DNA from: Nitrospiraceae bacterium
GTDB lineage: Bacteria; Nitrospirota; Nitrospiria; Nitrospirales; Nitrospiraceae
Length of the DNA stretch: 64,000 nt
Assembly: GCA_035623075.1 (NCBI GenBank)
Contig: DASPUC010000003.1
Span: forward strand, 62,001 to 126,000
Reading direction: 5' to 3'
Shown: positions 49,877-58,109 of the stretch, one piece after another
How the letters are laid out: each line of letters begins with the position of its first letter
Numbering within the stretch: the stretch's first letter is position 1
The notes under the pieces: model-generated
Database searches by the model: none
Told to the model about the DNA's origin: nothing
What the model saw: only the letters and a program-made list of their open reading frames with translations
Made by a program: the position numbers and the translations under genes

Positions 49877-49990
49877 CCCAGCGATAGGCAGCTCCCCGAG
49901 TGTGCAGACTCGTTCCGTCTCGTCCTGGCAGCGGAATCAGTCGTTCTCGCGTTCCCGTCTGCCTTGGGTGTTTCCCAGATTAGAAGCACG

Positions 49991-52168
49991 ATGAAACTGT
50001 TTCGAACCATATTCACCCGTCTGTCGGATGGCCTTTTCGCGTCCGTCCCGGAAAAATTCCGCCTCGTAGCGGAATTTTCAAAGACCCCGGCCTTGCGCCT
50101 CATCTCGGAAAAATCTACGTCTCCCGCCACGGTCGACACGCCGGGTCGGCGTGCTAGCGGGCACTCAGGTGGTCAGGTCGAGGCTATTGATGATGCAGTG
50201 CGTCGGAGCCAGGCGTGGTTTATGGCACGGCAGCATACATCCGAAGGCTGCTGGGTCGCTGAGCTCGAGGCGGACACGACGCTGACTTCCGAATACCTCA
50301 TGCTTCGAAGATTCCTCGATCGGGTTGATCTCGAACGAGAACGTAAGGCGGTCCGCTATCTCCGTTCAACGCAATTACCGGACGGCGGATGGCCGATTTA
50401 CTACGGAGGTCCTTCGGAGATCAGTGCGTCGGTGAAGGCCTACTTCGCGTTGAAGCTCAGCGGCGTATCGGCGCAGGAGCCTTTCATGGTGCGAGCAAAG
50501 GATTGCATCCTCGCGAAAGGCGGAGTCGTCCAGGTGAACGTTTTCACGAAGATCGCCCTGGCGCTGTTTGGTCAGTACGATTGGCAAGGCATCCCGAGTA
50601 TGCCTCCCGAAATCATGCTGCTGCCGAAGCGGTTTTATTTCAGCATCTATGCGATATCGTACTGGTCGCGCGCGGTCTTGATTCCATTACTCATTGTGTT
50701 TGCAGACCAGCCTGTCTGCCGCATCCCTCAAGAAGAGGGTATCGACGAACTCTATGTCACCCCACGGACGCAGATTCGGTATCGCCGGTTTCCTCCGTTC
50801 AACAAAGATCAAGGGTGGTTTACCCCGCACAATCTTTTTGTGGTGCTAGATGCCGTGCTGAAAGTGTATGACCGGATGCCGGTCAGTTGGCTGCGTGAGA
50901 AGGCTCTCCACAGTGCGGCCACATGGATGTTGGAGCACATCAAAGGAAGCGGCGGACTCGGGGCGATTTATCCCGCCATGGCGAATTCGATCGTGGCGCT
51001 CAGGTGTTTGGGCTATCAAGTTGACGACCCGCTCGTGCAGAAAGCGCTCCGCGAGATCGAAGACCTGGAAGTCTACGACAGCATCGGGAGCGGCGAGCAG
51101 CGGGTTGAGACGATGCATCTCCAACCCTGCCACTCTCCGATTTGGGATACGTCGGTGTTGATGAATGCCTTGGTCGAAGCCGGGATGGCTCAGGACCATC
51201 CGTCGCTGCAGAAGGCCTGTACGTATCTCGTATCAAGGCAGACCAGGACGGTCGGGGATTGGAAGTTCTCATCCCCCAACGCCGAACCGGGCGGCTGGTA
51301 TTTCCAGTTTGAAAACGAACTGTATCCCGATGTGGACGATTCCGCGGTGGTCTTGATGGCCTTGTCTAAGGTCCACGTGGCTCAGACAGCCGAATTACGG
51401 GACTCCATCCGGCGAGGGATGAACTGGGTGCTCGCCATGCAAGGATCGGACGGGGGGTGGGGCGCCTATGACAAGGACAACAATCGCATCGTCTTCAACT
51501 ATATTCCGTTCGCCGACCACCATGCGTTGCTCGACCCCAGTACGGCCGACCTGACCGGGCGTTGCCTGGAAATGCTGGCCGCGCTGGGCTATGACCAGAC
51601 TCATCCGGCCGTTGCACCGGCGTTGGCGTTCCTCAAGCGGGAGCAGGAGGAGGATGGCAGTTGGTATGGCCGCTGGGGAGTCAATTATATCTATGGCACT
51701 TGGTCCGTGTTGGCCGGTCTACGGGCGATCGGCGAAGATCTGTCGCAGCCGTACATTCGCCGTGCGGTCTCCTGGCTCGAATCGAAGCAGAATCCGGACG
51801 GTGGCTGGGGGGAGTCTTGCCTATCCTACGGAGAGTTCGAGTCGAGGGGGGAGGGAGAGAGTTGCCCATCACAAACCGCCTGGGCCCTCATGGCTTTGAT
51901 GTCTGCTGGCATCACAGATGCCTTCAGCGTGGTTCGAGGGGTTCAGTATCTCCTTCGGCATCAAATGAAGGATGGGTCGTGGGAAGAAGTGCGCCATACC
52001 GGCACTGGGTTCCCGCGCGTGTTCTATTTGCGCTATCACTGGTATTGCCAATACTTTCCGCTTTGGGCACTCGCCATGTATAGGAATTTACGGACACGCG
52101 GAAGGATGCGCGCCGATGACATACGCAGGCAGGTAATGATCTCCGGGTGCTATCGGTCGGATCGTTGA
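49991..52168 (+). CDS. shc: Squalene-hopene cyclase
   Basis: This 725-residue enzyme cyclises squalene to hopene, the core of hopanoids. The catalytic DXDD motif is DVDD at about residues 447-450. Several QW repeats are visible (QLPDGGWP, QGSDGGWGAYD, QNPDGGWGE, QMKDGSWEE). ATG 49991 is chosen because the upstream frame (from 49853) runs into the promoter and has no family similarity. About 90 residues precede the first QW-like repeat, a longer N-terminus than in Alicyclobacillus Shc (631 residues). It overlaps hpnG by 22 bases and begins the hopanoid/Mla operon. Confidence 0.95.
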   Translation: MKLFRTIFTRLSDGLFASVPEKFRLVAEFSKTPALRLISEKSTSPATVDTPGRRASGHSGGQVEAIDDAVRRSQAWFMARQHTSEGCWVAELEADTTLTSEYLMLRRFLDRVDLERERKAVRYLRSTQLPDGGWPIYYGGPSEISASVKAYFALKLSGVSAQEPFMVRAKDCILAKGGVVQVNVFTKIALALFGQYDWQGIPSMPPEIMLLPKRFYFSIYAISYWSRAVLIPLLIVFADQPVCRIPQEEGIDELYVTPRTQIRYRRFPPFNKDQGWFTPHNLFVVLDAVLKVYDRMPVSWLREKALHSAATWMLEHIKGSGGLGAIYPAMANSIVALRCLGYQVDDPLVQKALREIEDLEVYDSIGSGEQRVETMHLQPCHSPIWDTSVLMNALVEAGMAQDHPSLQKACTYLVSRQTRTVGDWKFSSPNAEPGGWYFQFENELYPDVDDSAVVLMALSKVHVAQTAELRDSIRRGMNWVLAMQGSDGGWGAYDKDNNRIVFNYIPFADHHALLDPSTADLTGRCLEMLAALGYDQTHPAVAPALAFLKREQEEDGSWYGRWGVNYIYGTWSVLAGLRAIGEDLSQPYIRRAVSWLESKQNPDGGWGESCLSYGEFESRGEGESCPSQTAWALMALMSAGITDAFSVVRGVQYLLRHQMKDGSWEEVRHTGTGFPRVFYLRYHWYCQYFPLWALAMYRNLRTRGRMRADDIRRQVMISGCYRSDR

Positions 52169-53004
52169 CGATCGCGCCAGCCCAATCCACTGGTTGTGTT
52201 CGTGCCCATTCCACTCCTGCCGTCACACGCATCGCAGTATTCGTTGCCACTCGCTGGGAGTTCCGCGCCCTTCATTCCGCTCTTTCACTCGACGAGACGA
52301 CGATTCTTGGAAGCATCCGCTGTGGCAAGACGGAACGGAACGGGCGCCTCTATTACGTGGTTCAAACCGGCGTCGGCCTCGGTCGTGCGAGTCAGGTTGC
52401 CCGATCGGTGCTCAGTGAGGGTGTATGGACGTTGGCCTTATCGACGGGATTTGCTTGCGCGCTGACGACGGCCGGCATCGGGGATCTGATTATCGGGTCA
52501 GAAGTCGTTTCGGTTGTTCATGATGGGCAAAGGATCAGGAGAGAAGGTCTCACTCCGTGCTCGCAGGACCAGTGTCTTCGTTTGCTTTCCGTCGGGCGAG
52601 AAGCCGGGATACCCGTGAAGAGCGGTACGATCGTGTCGACTCCACGAATCATCTGGCGAGCCGATGAGAAACGGGCCATACGCGATCTCACGGGCGCGGT
52701 CGGCCTCGACATGGAGAGTGCCGCATTGGCAGCCGTGGCGCACGAAAGCGGTATTCCAGTGGCAATCGTACGCACCGTGTCTGATCTTCTCAACGAAGAT
52801 CTGCCTCTTGACTTCAATCTCTTTCTCAGGCCCACTGGGTGGCTCAATGGGTTGTGGGCGCTGATCGGCCATCCATCGAGCTTTGCGGGGTTAAATCGAT
52901 TGCGAAGGCAGAGTCGGGTGGCTGCCGATCGACTGACTGATTTTTTCAAAGGGTATGCCGCGATGCCCAACGGCGTTCGATCGGCGGCCGGAGAATTCCA
53001 ATGA
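52147..53004 (+). CDS. hpnG: HpnG-type nucleoside phosphorylase of hopanoid side-chain synthesis
   Basis: The 285-residue protein is a member of the nucleoside phosphorylase/MTA-SAH nucleosidase superfamily. It has QTGVGLGRASQVA near residue 77, STGFACAL near 99 and GLDMESAALAAVAHESGIP near 187 (the ribose-binding MES motif). HpnG removes adenine from adenosylhopane to give ribosyl- or phosphoribosyl-hopane; position directly after shc supports this over a salvage role. GTG 52147 overlaps the end of shc, indicating translational coupling; a later start is possible. The stop overlaps the mlaE start (ATGA). Confidence 0.85.
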   Translation: MLSVGSLTIAPAQSTGCVRAHSTPAVTRIAVFVATRWEFRALHSALSLDETTILGSIRCGKTERNGRLYYVVQTGVGLGRASQVARSVLSEGVWTLALSTGFACALTTAGIGDLIIGSEVVSVVHDGQRIRREGLTPCSQDQCLRLLSVGREAGIPVKSGTIVSTPRIIWRADEKRAIRDLTGAVGLDMESAALAAVAHESGIPVAIVRTVSDLLNEDLPLDFNLFLRPTGWLNGLWALIGHPSSFAGLNRLRRQSRVAADRLTDFFKGYAAMPNGVRSAAGEFQ

Positions 53005-53771
53005 CGAATTTCACCGAGCATATTGGCACGGCTGTGTTGGCGCTCATCCGAGAAATGGGGAGGATGCTCATCTTTGTCGTGTCCGCGTTCGCATGGCTCA
53101 TCCGTCCCCCGCTGCGCGTCGTCCAAATCGTCAAGCAATTGCATTTTATCGGGTATAAGTCGACCTTCGTCGTGGTCCTGACAGCCACGTTTACCGGCAT
53201 GGTCTTGGCGCTGCAAGGATACTACTCGTTACGGAAGTTCGGTGCGGAAGGATGGCTCGGTTCCGCAGTTGCGCTCAGTATGATTCGAGAATTGGGGCCG
53301 GTCCTCGCCGCGCTGATGGTGACGGCACGGGCCGGGTCCGCCATGACCGCTGAAATCGGGATCATGCGAATTACCGAGCAGATCGACGCTCTCGATACGA
53401 TGGCGATTAGCCCGCTGCAATACCTCATCGCCCCCAAGCTGGTGGCGGGCCTGATCGGAGTCCCGTTGCTCGTCGCGATCTTTGATGTGGTCGGGATCTA
53501 CGGAGGCTATCTCGTCGGGGTGGATCTCTTGGGCGTGAACGCAGGTTCATACTGGAATTCAATGGAGTCGGCAGTGGAATGGAAGGATGTCTACGGGGGC
53601 ATCCTGAAATCGATCAGCTTCGGGCTCATCGTCAGTTGGGTCTGCTGTTACAAGGGTTTTTACACGAGACAGAGCGCCGAAGGATTAGGGACCGCCACAA
53701 CCGAGGCCGTGGTACTGTCGTCGGTGGTGATTCTCGTGTGGGATTATTTCCTCACGTCCGTCCTGATGTAA
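53001..53771 (+). CDS. mlaE: Mla-type ABC transporter permease
   Basis: The 256-residue permease has about five membrane helices and the MlaE signature with SMIRELGPVLAALMVTARAGSAMTAEIGIMR spread over residues 93-125. MlaE proteins move phospholipids or other lipids at the inner membrane together with MlaF and MlaD. Its ATG overlaps the hpnG stop by four bases, so hopanoid synthesis and this transporter are on one transcript. Confidence 0.94.
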   Translation: MTNFTEHIGTAVLALIREMGRMLIFVVSAFAWLIRPPLRVVQIVKQLHFIGYKSTFVVVLTATFTGMVLALQGYYSLRKFGAEGWLGSAVALSMIRELGPVLAALMVTARAGSAMTAEIGIMRITEQIDALDTMAISPLQYLIAPKLVAGLIGVPLLVAIFDVVGIYGGYLVGVDLLGVNAGSYWNSMESAVEWKDVYGGILKSISFGLIVSWVCCYKGFYTRQSAEGLGTATTEAVVLSSVVILVWDYFLTSVLM

Positions 53772-53774
53772 GCC

Positions 53775-54530
53775 ATGATCAGACTGATCGGGGTCGAGAA
53801 GACGTTGGGAGGACAGCCGGTGTTGCAGGGAGTGGATTTGTCCATTCCACAGGGGAAACTCACGACGGTGATCGGGCGGAGCGGAGAAGGCAAGAGCGTC
53901 CTGCTGAAACACATGATCGGTCTATTGCAGCCCGATCGCGGAGAGGTCTGGGTCGACAACGTGGAGATATCGCGGTTGAAGGGAAGGAAACTCAATGACG
54001 TTCGGAAACGCTTCGCGATGTTGTTTCAGGGAGCTGCGCTCTTCGACTCTTTGACGGTCTTTGACAATGTAGCATTTCCGCTGCGGGAGAAGCTGCGGAT
54101 GAAAGGGCATGATGTCACGAAGCGCGTCGAGGAAAAGCTCGATCAGGTTGGGTTGAACGGCATGGGACACAAGTTCCCTGCCGAACTGAGCGGAGGGATG
54201 CGAAAGCGCGCCGGACTCGCCCGTGCGTTGGTCATGGAGCCAGAGATCATTTTGTTTGACGAGCCAACGACCGGCCTTGATCCGCTGATGGTCAAATCCA
54301 TTCACGACTTGATCGTTGCGACCCAGCGTCGATTCGGATTTACGGCCGTGATGGTCAGTCACGAGATTCCGGAGATATTTGGCATCTCCGATTGGGTGGC
54401 GATGCTACGAAGAGGAAAGATTGCTGCGATGGCACCGGCGAAAGAGTTTCAACAGACCACCGATGAAGAGATTAGAGAATTTATTTCCGTTGGAGGGACT
54501 GTTGCGATGCCGGCGGCCCACGACCGGTAA
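53775..54530 (+). CDS. mlaF: Mla-type ABC transporter ATPase
   Basis: The 251-residue ATPase has Walker A GRSGEGKS near residue 35, the Q-loop MLFQGAALF near 87, signature LSGGMRKRAGLARAL near 139, and Walker B IILFDEPTTGLDP near 160 with the switch His in VSHE near 195. It starts 3 bases after mlaE and powers lipid transport by the MlaE-MlaD complex. Confidence 0.95.
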   Translation: MIRLIGVEKTLGGQPVLQGVDLSIPQGKLTTVIGRSGEGKSVLLKHMIGLLQPDRGEVWVDNVEISRLKGRKLNDVRKRFAMLFQGAALFDSLTVFDNVAFPLREKLRMKGHDVTKRVEEKLDQVGLNGMGHKFPAELSGGMRKRAGLARALVMEPEIILFDEPTTGLDPLMVKSIHDLIVATQRRFGFTAVMVSHEIPEIFGISDWVAMLRRGKIAAMAPAKEFQQTTDEEIREFISVGGTVAMPAAHDR

Positions 54531-54552
54531 CTAGAACGAAGGAGCGTTTATC

Positions 54553-54996
54553 ATGGAAAAAGCCAAGCTGGAGCTAGTCGTCGGCATTTTCGTCTTGGCC
54601 GGGATCGCGTGTCTGACCTATCTCTCCATCAAGCTGGGCAAGTTGGAGCTCATCGGAGGGGATGTGTACGAGGTCGAGGCCCAGTTCAATACGGCGACCG
54701 GTTTAAAGCCAGGGGCATCCATCGAGATCGCCGGCGTGGAAGTCGGGCGAGTGAAAGGCATCACGCTGAGGGACGATCGGGCGGCGGTGTTGCTTACGGT
54801 GAACAACAGCGTGAAGCTGTATTCCGACACCATCGCCTCCATCAAGACGCGCGGTATTATCGGCGAGAAGTTCTTGCAGCTTTCTCCGGGAGGAGGAGGT
54901 GACCCGTTGAAACCCGGGGATATGATTCGAGACACGGAGTCGGGCCTCGACCTTGAGGAGTTGGTGAGCCAGTATGTTCATGGTAAAGTACAGTGA
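54553..54996 (+). CDS. mlaD: MCE-domain lipid-binding protein MlaD
   Basis: The 147-residue protein has one N-terminal membrane helix (LVVGIFVLAGIACLTYLSIKLG) and a single MCE domain with FNTATGLKPGASIEIAGVEVG near residue 45. In E. coli six MlaD copies form a ring that guides lipids between MlaC and MlaE. ATG 54553 follows GAAGGAG. Length matches single-MCE MlaD. Confidence 0.94.
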   Translation: MEKAKLELVVGIFVLAGIACLTYLSIKLGKLELIGGDVYEVEAQFNTATGLKPGASIEIAGVEVGRVKGITLRDDRAAVLLTVNNSVKLYSDTIASIKTRGIIGEKFLQLSPGGGGDPLKPGDMIRDTESGLDLEELVSQYVHGKVQ

Positions 54997-55039
54997 TTTG
55001 CGGCCGGTAACGGCAGGACCGAGCGGAAGAGGAACTCTT

Positions 55040-55690
55040 ATGACACCTATGCAAATGGTGAATCGCTGGTTACGGCGAAGCCTGGCATGCTTGTGTGGCC
55101 TCGGAGTTGTGGCGACATTGTTCCTTGCCGGATTGTCGTTCGACATGGCCTACGCTGGCCCACCGACGGATGCGATGAAGGGAACGATTGACGAGGTGCT
55201 GAGAATTCTCCGCGACAAGGAGTTGAAACAACCGGCGAAGGCCGATGAGCGGAGGCAGCTGCTGGAGAAAGTCGTCGGCGATCGGTTCGATTATCAAGAG
55301 ATGTCAAGACGGGCGCTGGGGGCTCAGTGGAATACGCTGTCCGATAAGGACAAACAGGAGTTTGTTGGCTTGTTTAAATCTCTCTTGGTCAGTTCGTATG
55401 CCGACAAGATCGAGACCTATTCGGGGGAGGGTGTCCTTTACATCAACGAACGCACGGAAAAGGACTATGCCGAAGTCCGCACAAAGGTCCAGACCGGGAA
55501 AACCGATATCCCGCTCGACTACCGATTGCTCAACAAGTCCGGTGACTGGCGTGTGTACGACGTGGTGGTGGACGGCGTGAGTCTTGTGAATAACTATCGA
55601 GGACAATTTACCAAGATTCTCCGTTCTTCAGGCTACCCAGACTTAGTCGAGCAACTTCGTAAGAAATCCAATCACGTCAGCTCTCCATAG
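55040..55690 (+). CDS. mlaC: MlaC/Ttg2D/HpnM-family periplasmic lipid carrier
   Basis: The 216-residue protein has a signal peptide ending near AYA-GPP (residue 36) and a Tol_Tol_Ttg2 domain: RFDYQEMSRRALGAQWNTLS near 73 and LDYRLLNKSGDWRVYDVVVDGVSLVNNY spread over 160-187. MlaC shuttles lipids across the periplasm. HpnM, a protein of hopanoid clusters, belongs to the same family, so this gene could serve hopanoid traffic. ATG 55040 has AAGAGGAA about eight bases upstream; earlier in-frame starts lack it. Confidence 0.92.
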   Translation: MTPMQMVNRWLRRSLACLCGLGVVATLFLAGLSFDMAYAGPPTDAMKGTIDEVLRILRDKELKQPAKADERRQLLEKVVGDRFDYQEMSRRALGAQWNTLSDKDKQEFVGLFKSLLVSSYADKIETYSGEGVLYINERTEKDYAEVRTKVQTGKTDIPLDYRLLNKSGDWRVYDVVVDGVSLVNNYRGQFTKILRSSGYPDLVEQLRKKSNHVSSP

Positions 55691-55707
55691 CTCCGTCCGG
55701 AACGTCC

Positions 55708-56910
55708 ATGTACAACCTTCGCGGCTTTGTCGCCGTTGTACTGGTAGTTGTGGCGGCGAGTGCCGTTACGTGTCCGAACAACGTAGGAGCTGAGGCGCAG
55801 TACTTCCCGATCCCTTCCGTATCCACCAGCAAGAACGACGGCAACGATGCAGGGTTGCTCGTCCCCATCCTGATTACCGATCCAGACGGGGAACTCCGCT
55901 ACATCGTCGCCCCCATGTTTATCAACAACTCGATCGTTGGCAATAAAGGCATCATCAATGTGTTTCGGTACGAGCCGGGCGGGCGGCAGATGAGATTCAT
56001 CGGATCCTTTGCCGAGAAGATCGAACGAAGGGTGCTCTTCGACTATACGGATCCCGCATTCGGCGGCGGACGTTATTTTCTGAACTTCGGAGGGACCTTC
56101 TTTAAGAATGCCACCGCGCGGTTCTTTGGATTGGGAGACTCTACCAACGAAGACGAGCAAACCAACTATACGGCTCGGGAAATCAGGGGGAACTGGCGAT
56201 TTGGGATCTACGCAAATGAAGTGACGCAGATTTCCATCGGCCAGCGAGTTCGCGATGTAGAATTGCAACAAGGCGCGACAGATCTTCCCTTCACCGGAAC
56301 CGTGTTTCCGACTGTCCCCGGCGTTCAGGGGCACACCACGATCATCGGCCATCGTGCGAGTTTCCATTACGATACGCGCAACAACCTCGTGACTCCCACC
56401 GATGGGATGGCCGTAAACGCCTATGCCGAGTTGAATCAGAATACCAGTAACAGCCAACACCCAGTCTATTCTCGCTATGAGTTGGAGGTGAAAAAACTTT
56501 TGCCGAGTGAATCGAAACGCGCCATCCTCGTTGTCCGCGCCGATCTCCAAGCGACGATCGGGGATCAGGTCCCGTTCTTCGAACAGAGTTCCTTAGGGGG
56601 ACAAAACAATCTTCGCGGATATGGCGTCGACCGCTATATCGATAAAAATCTGCTCGCGTTCAGCGTGGAGGAGCGGTTCCACGTGGCGCGAACCAAGATC
56701 GCAGGTGTGATGGCCGATTTCGAGATCGCGCCCTTCGTGGATACCGGTCAGGTCTTCAGCAAGTGGCAAGACCTCAGTTTCACAAACTACCGAGTCACGC
56801 CCGGTCTAGGATTCCGCGGGATCGTCAGGCCCAACGTCGTGGGCCGAGTCGATTATGGGTTCAGTAAAGAGGGGGGAGCGGTATTTGCCGGACTGGATTT
56901 CCCGTATTGA
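55708..56910 (+). CDS. Outer-membrane beta-barrel protein (surface antigen/Omp85-like barrel)
   Basis: The 400-residue product has a signal peptide (cleavage near VGAEA-QYF, residue 30) and then alternating polar/hydrophobic strands through the whole length. It has Omp85-like landmarks: GGQNNLRGYGVDRY near residue 307 (the RGY/F motif of the L6 loop) and the C-terminal strand ending FPY. No POTRA domains precede the barrel, so it is a short Omp85 relative. Placement 17 bases after mlaC suggests it is the outer-membrane part of the lipid-transport system, replacing MlaA or adding to it; that is inference. Confidence 0.8.
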   Translation: MYNLRGFVAVVLVVVAASAVTCPNNVGAEAQYFPIPSVSTSKNDGNDAGLLVPILITDPDGELRYIVAPMFINNSIVGNKGIINVFRYEPGGRQMRFIGSFAEKIERRVLFDYTDPAFGGGRYFLNFGGTFFKNATARFFGLGDSTNEDEQTNYTAREIRGNWRFGIYANEVTQISIGQRVRDVELQQGATDLPFTGTVFPTVPGVQGHTTIIGHRASFHYDTRNNLVTPTDGMAVNAYAELNQNTSNSQHPVYSRYELEVKKLLPSESKRAILVVRADLQATIGDQVPFFEQSSLGGQNNLRGYGVDRYIDKNLLAFSVEERFHVARTKIAGVMADFEIAPFVDTGQVFSKWQDLSFTNYRVTPGLGFRGIVRPNVVGRVDYGFSKEGGAVFAGLDFPY

Positions 56911-56911
56911 T

Positions 56912-57955
56912 GTGAAACGAAAGGACAAGTTCAGCCATCTCTTTTCGTCCTCCTGTCTGATGGCAGGAATGTTGATCATCGTGTGTCAACCATCGGGGCT
57001 CGCGTGGGCCGAAGGGTTCGGTCCATTCCCAGTCCGGAATTTTCAACCCTTTCAACAGCTGGTCTTGAGCCTCCCGGGTGACCGCGCCACAGTCGTCAAA
57101 CCAGGTACGTTGGACTTGCGGCTGGAATTGGCCGAGACGGCGAGCATCTTCGATAGTGGGTCTCCCCAGACCACGGTCACCGTGAAGTTCGAGACCCTGC
57201 GGTCTGGTCTCTTCCTTCGGTACGGTGCCACTGAGAAATTGGAGATAGGCCTCGAAGTGCCGGTGCTCTACCGTTGGGATGGATTCATGGATGGGGCCAT
57301 CAAACAGGTCGAGCGCGTAACGACCGGCTTGTCCCCAGCGCGCGCAGCGCTCAGCAACACTAACTTTGCATTCAATGTGACCCATAGTGGACAAACAGTC
57401 ATGACCGGAGGTCCCGGCGCGAGCGGACTGGGGGATACCATGCTCGTGAGCAAGTATCAGCTCGTCACCGAAACTGCGGCAACACCCGCTGTCTCACTGA
57501 GAGGCGCCGTGAAGTTACCGACAGGAAATCAGGCCGAATTTTTCGGAAGCGGGAGTCCCGATTTTGGATTGGGTCTGCAGGTAGAGAAGCTTGTGGCGGG
57601 ACGATTTGTCCTATATGCCAATCTTAATGGTGTCTTGCCCACAGGCACTATAGCGGGGTTCTCTTTGCAGCCGACCCTGTCTGCTATGGCGATCGCGGAG
57701 TATTTGTGGTCGGAGAACTTCTCGATCACCGCCCAGTTCGACTTCTATTCCACACCCTTTCACGGGACCGGCTCAGACGTGTTTGACAAGGGCGTGACGG
57801 AAACAGTCCTGGGGTTCAGCTATCGCATGGCTCCCCACTGGCTCTGGCAGGTCTATGCTGTCGAAAATGTGGATTTTATAACCGGGAGCGCTGCGGACTT
57901 TACCCTTTCGACCGTGGTCACCTATCGATTTGAATCAGACCCAGGCCGACGCTGA
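56912..57955 (+). CDS. DUF3187-like outer-membrane protein
   Basis: From GTG 56912, one base after the previous stop, the product is 347 residues with a signal peptide (SCLMAGMLIIVCQPSGLAWA, about residues 15-33). The rest is beta-rich with GPFPVRNFQPFQQLVLSLPG at the mature N-terminus and many short strands, consistent with an outer-membrane barrel of the DUF3187 type. A longer reading from 56855 overlaps the upstream gene and lacks a signal at its N-terminus. Function is unknown; it is the last envelope gene of the operon before dxs. Confidence 0.72.
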   Translation: MKRKDKFSHLFSSSCLMAGMLIIVCQPSGLAWAEGFGPFPVRNFQPFQQLVLSLPGDRATVVKPGTLDLRLELAETASIFDSGSPQTTVTVKFETLRSGLFLRYGATEKLEIGLEVPVLYRWDGFMDGAIKQVERVTTGLSPARAALSNTNFAFNVTHSGQTVMTGGPGASGLGDTMLVSKYQLVTETAATPAVSLRGAVKLPTGNQAEFFGSGSPDFGLGLQVEKLVAGRFVLYANLNGVLPTGTIAGFSLQPTLSAMAIAEYLWSENFSITAQFDFYSTPFHGTGSDVFDKGVTETVLGFSYRMAPHWLWQVYAVENVDFITGSAADFTLSTVVTYRFESDPGRR

Positions 57956-58109
57956 AAGTAACTTAACGACCTAACCGCTTGACAGTGTGGGGTTTGTATG
58001 TGAAACTGACATCTGCCAGCTAACAAGCCACCTTGCTGCTTCGTCTGAGCCTGTCTGAACCTAGACTTTTGTCACCAGGCCTTTACTTTCACGCAAAGGA
58101 GTGCGGTGT

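Noticed and set aside
57979-58006. A promoter for dxs beginning with TTGACA at 57979
   Set aside because: No acceptable -10 lies 16-18 bases downstream, so only half of a promoter is visible.
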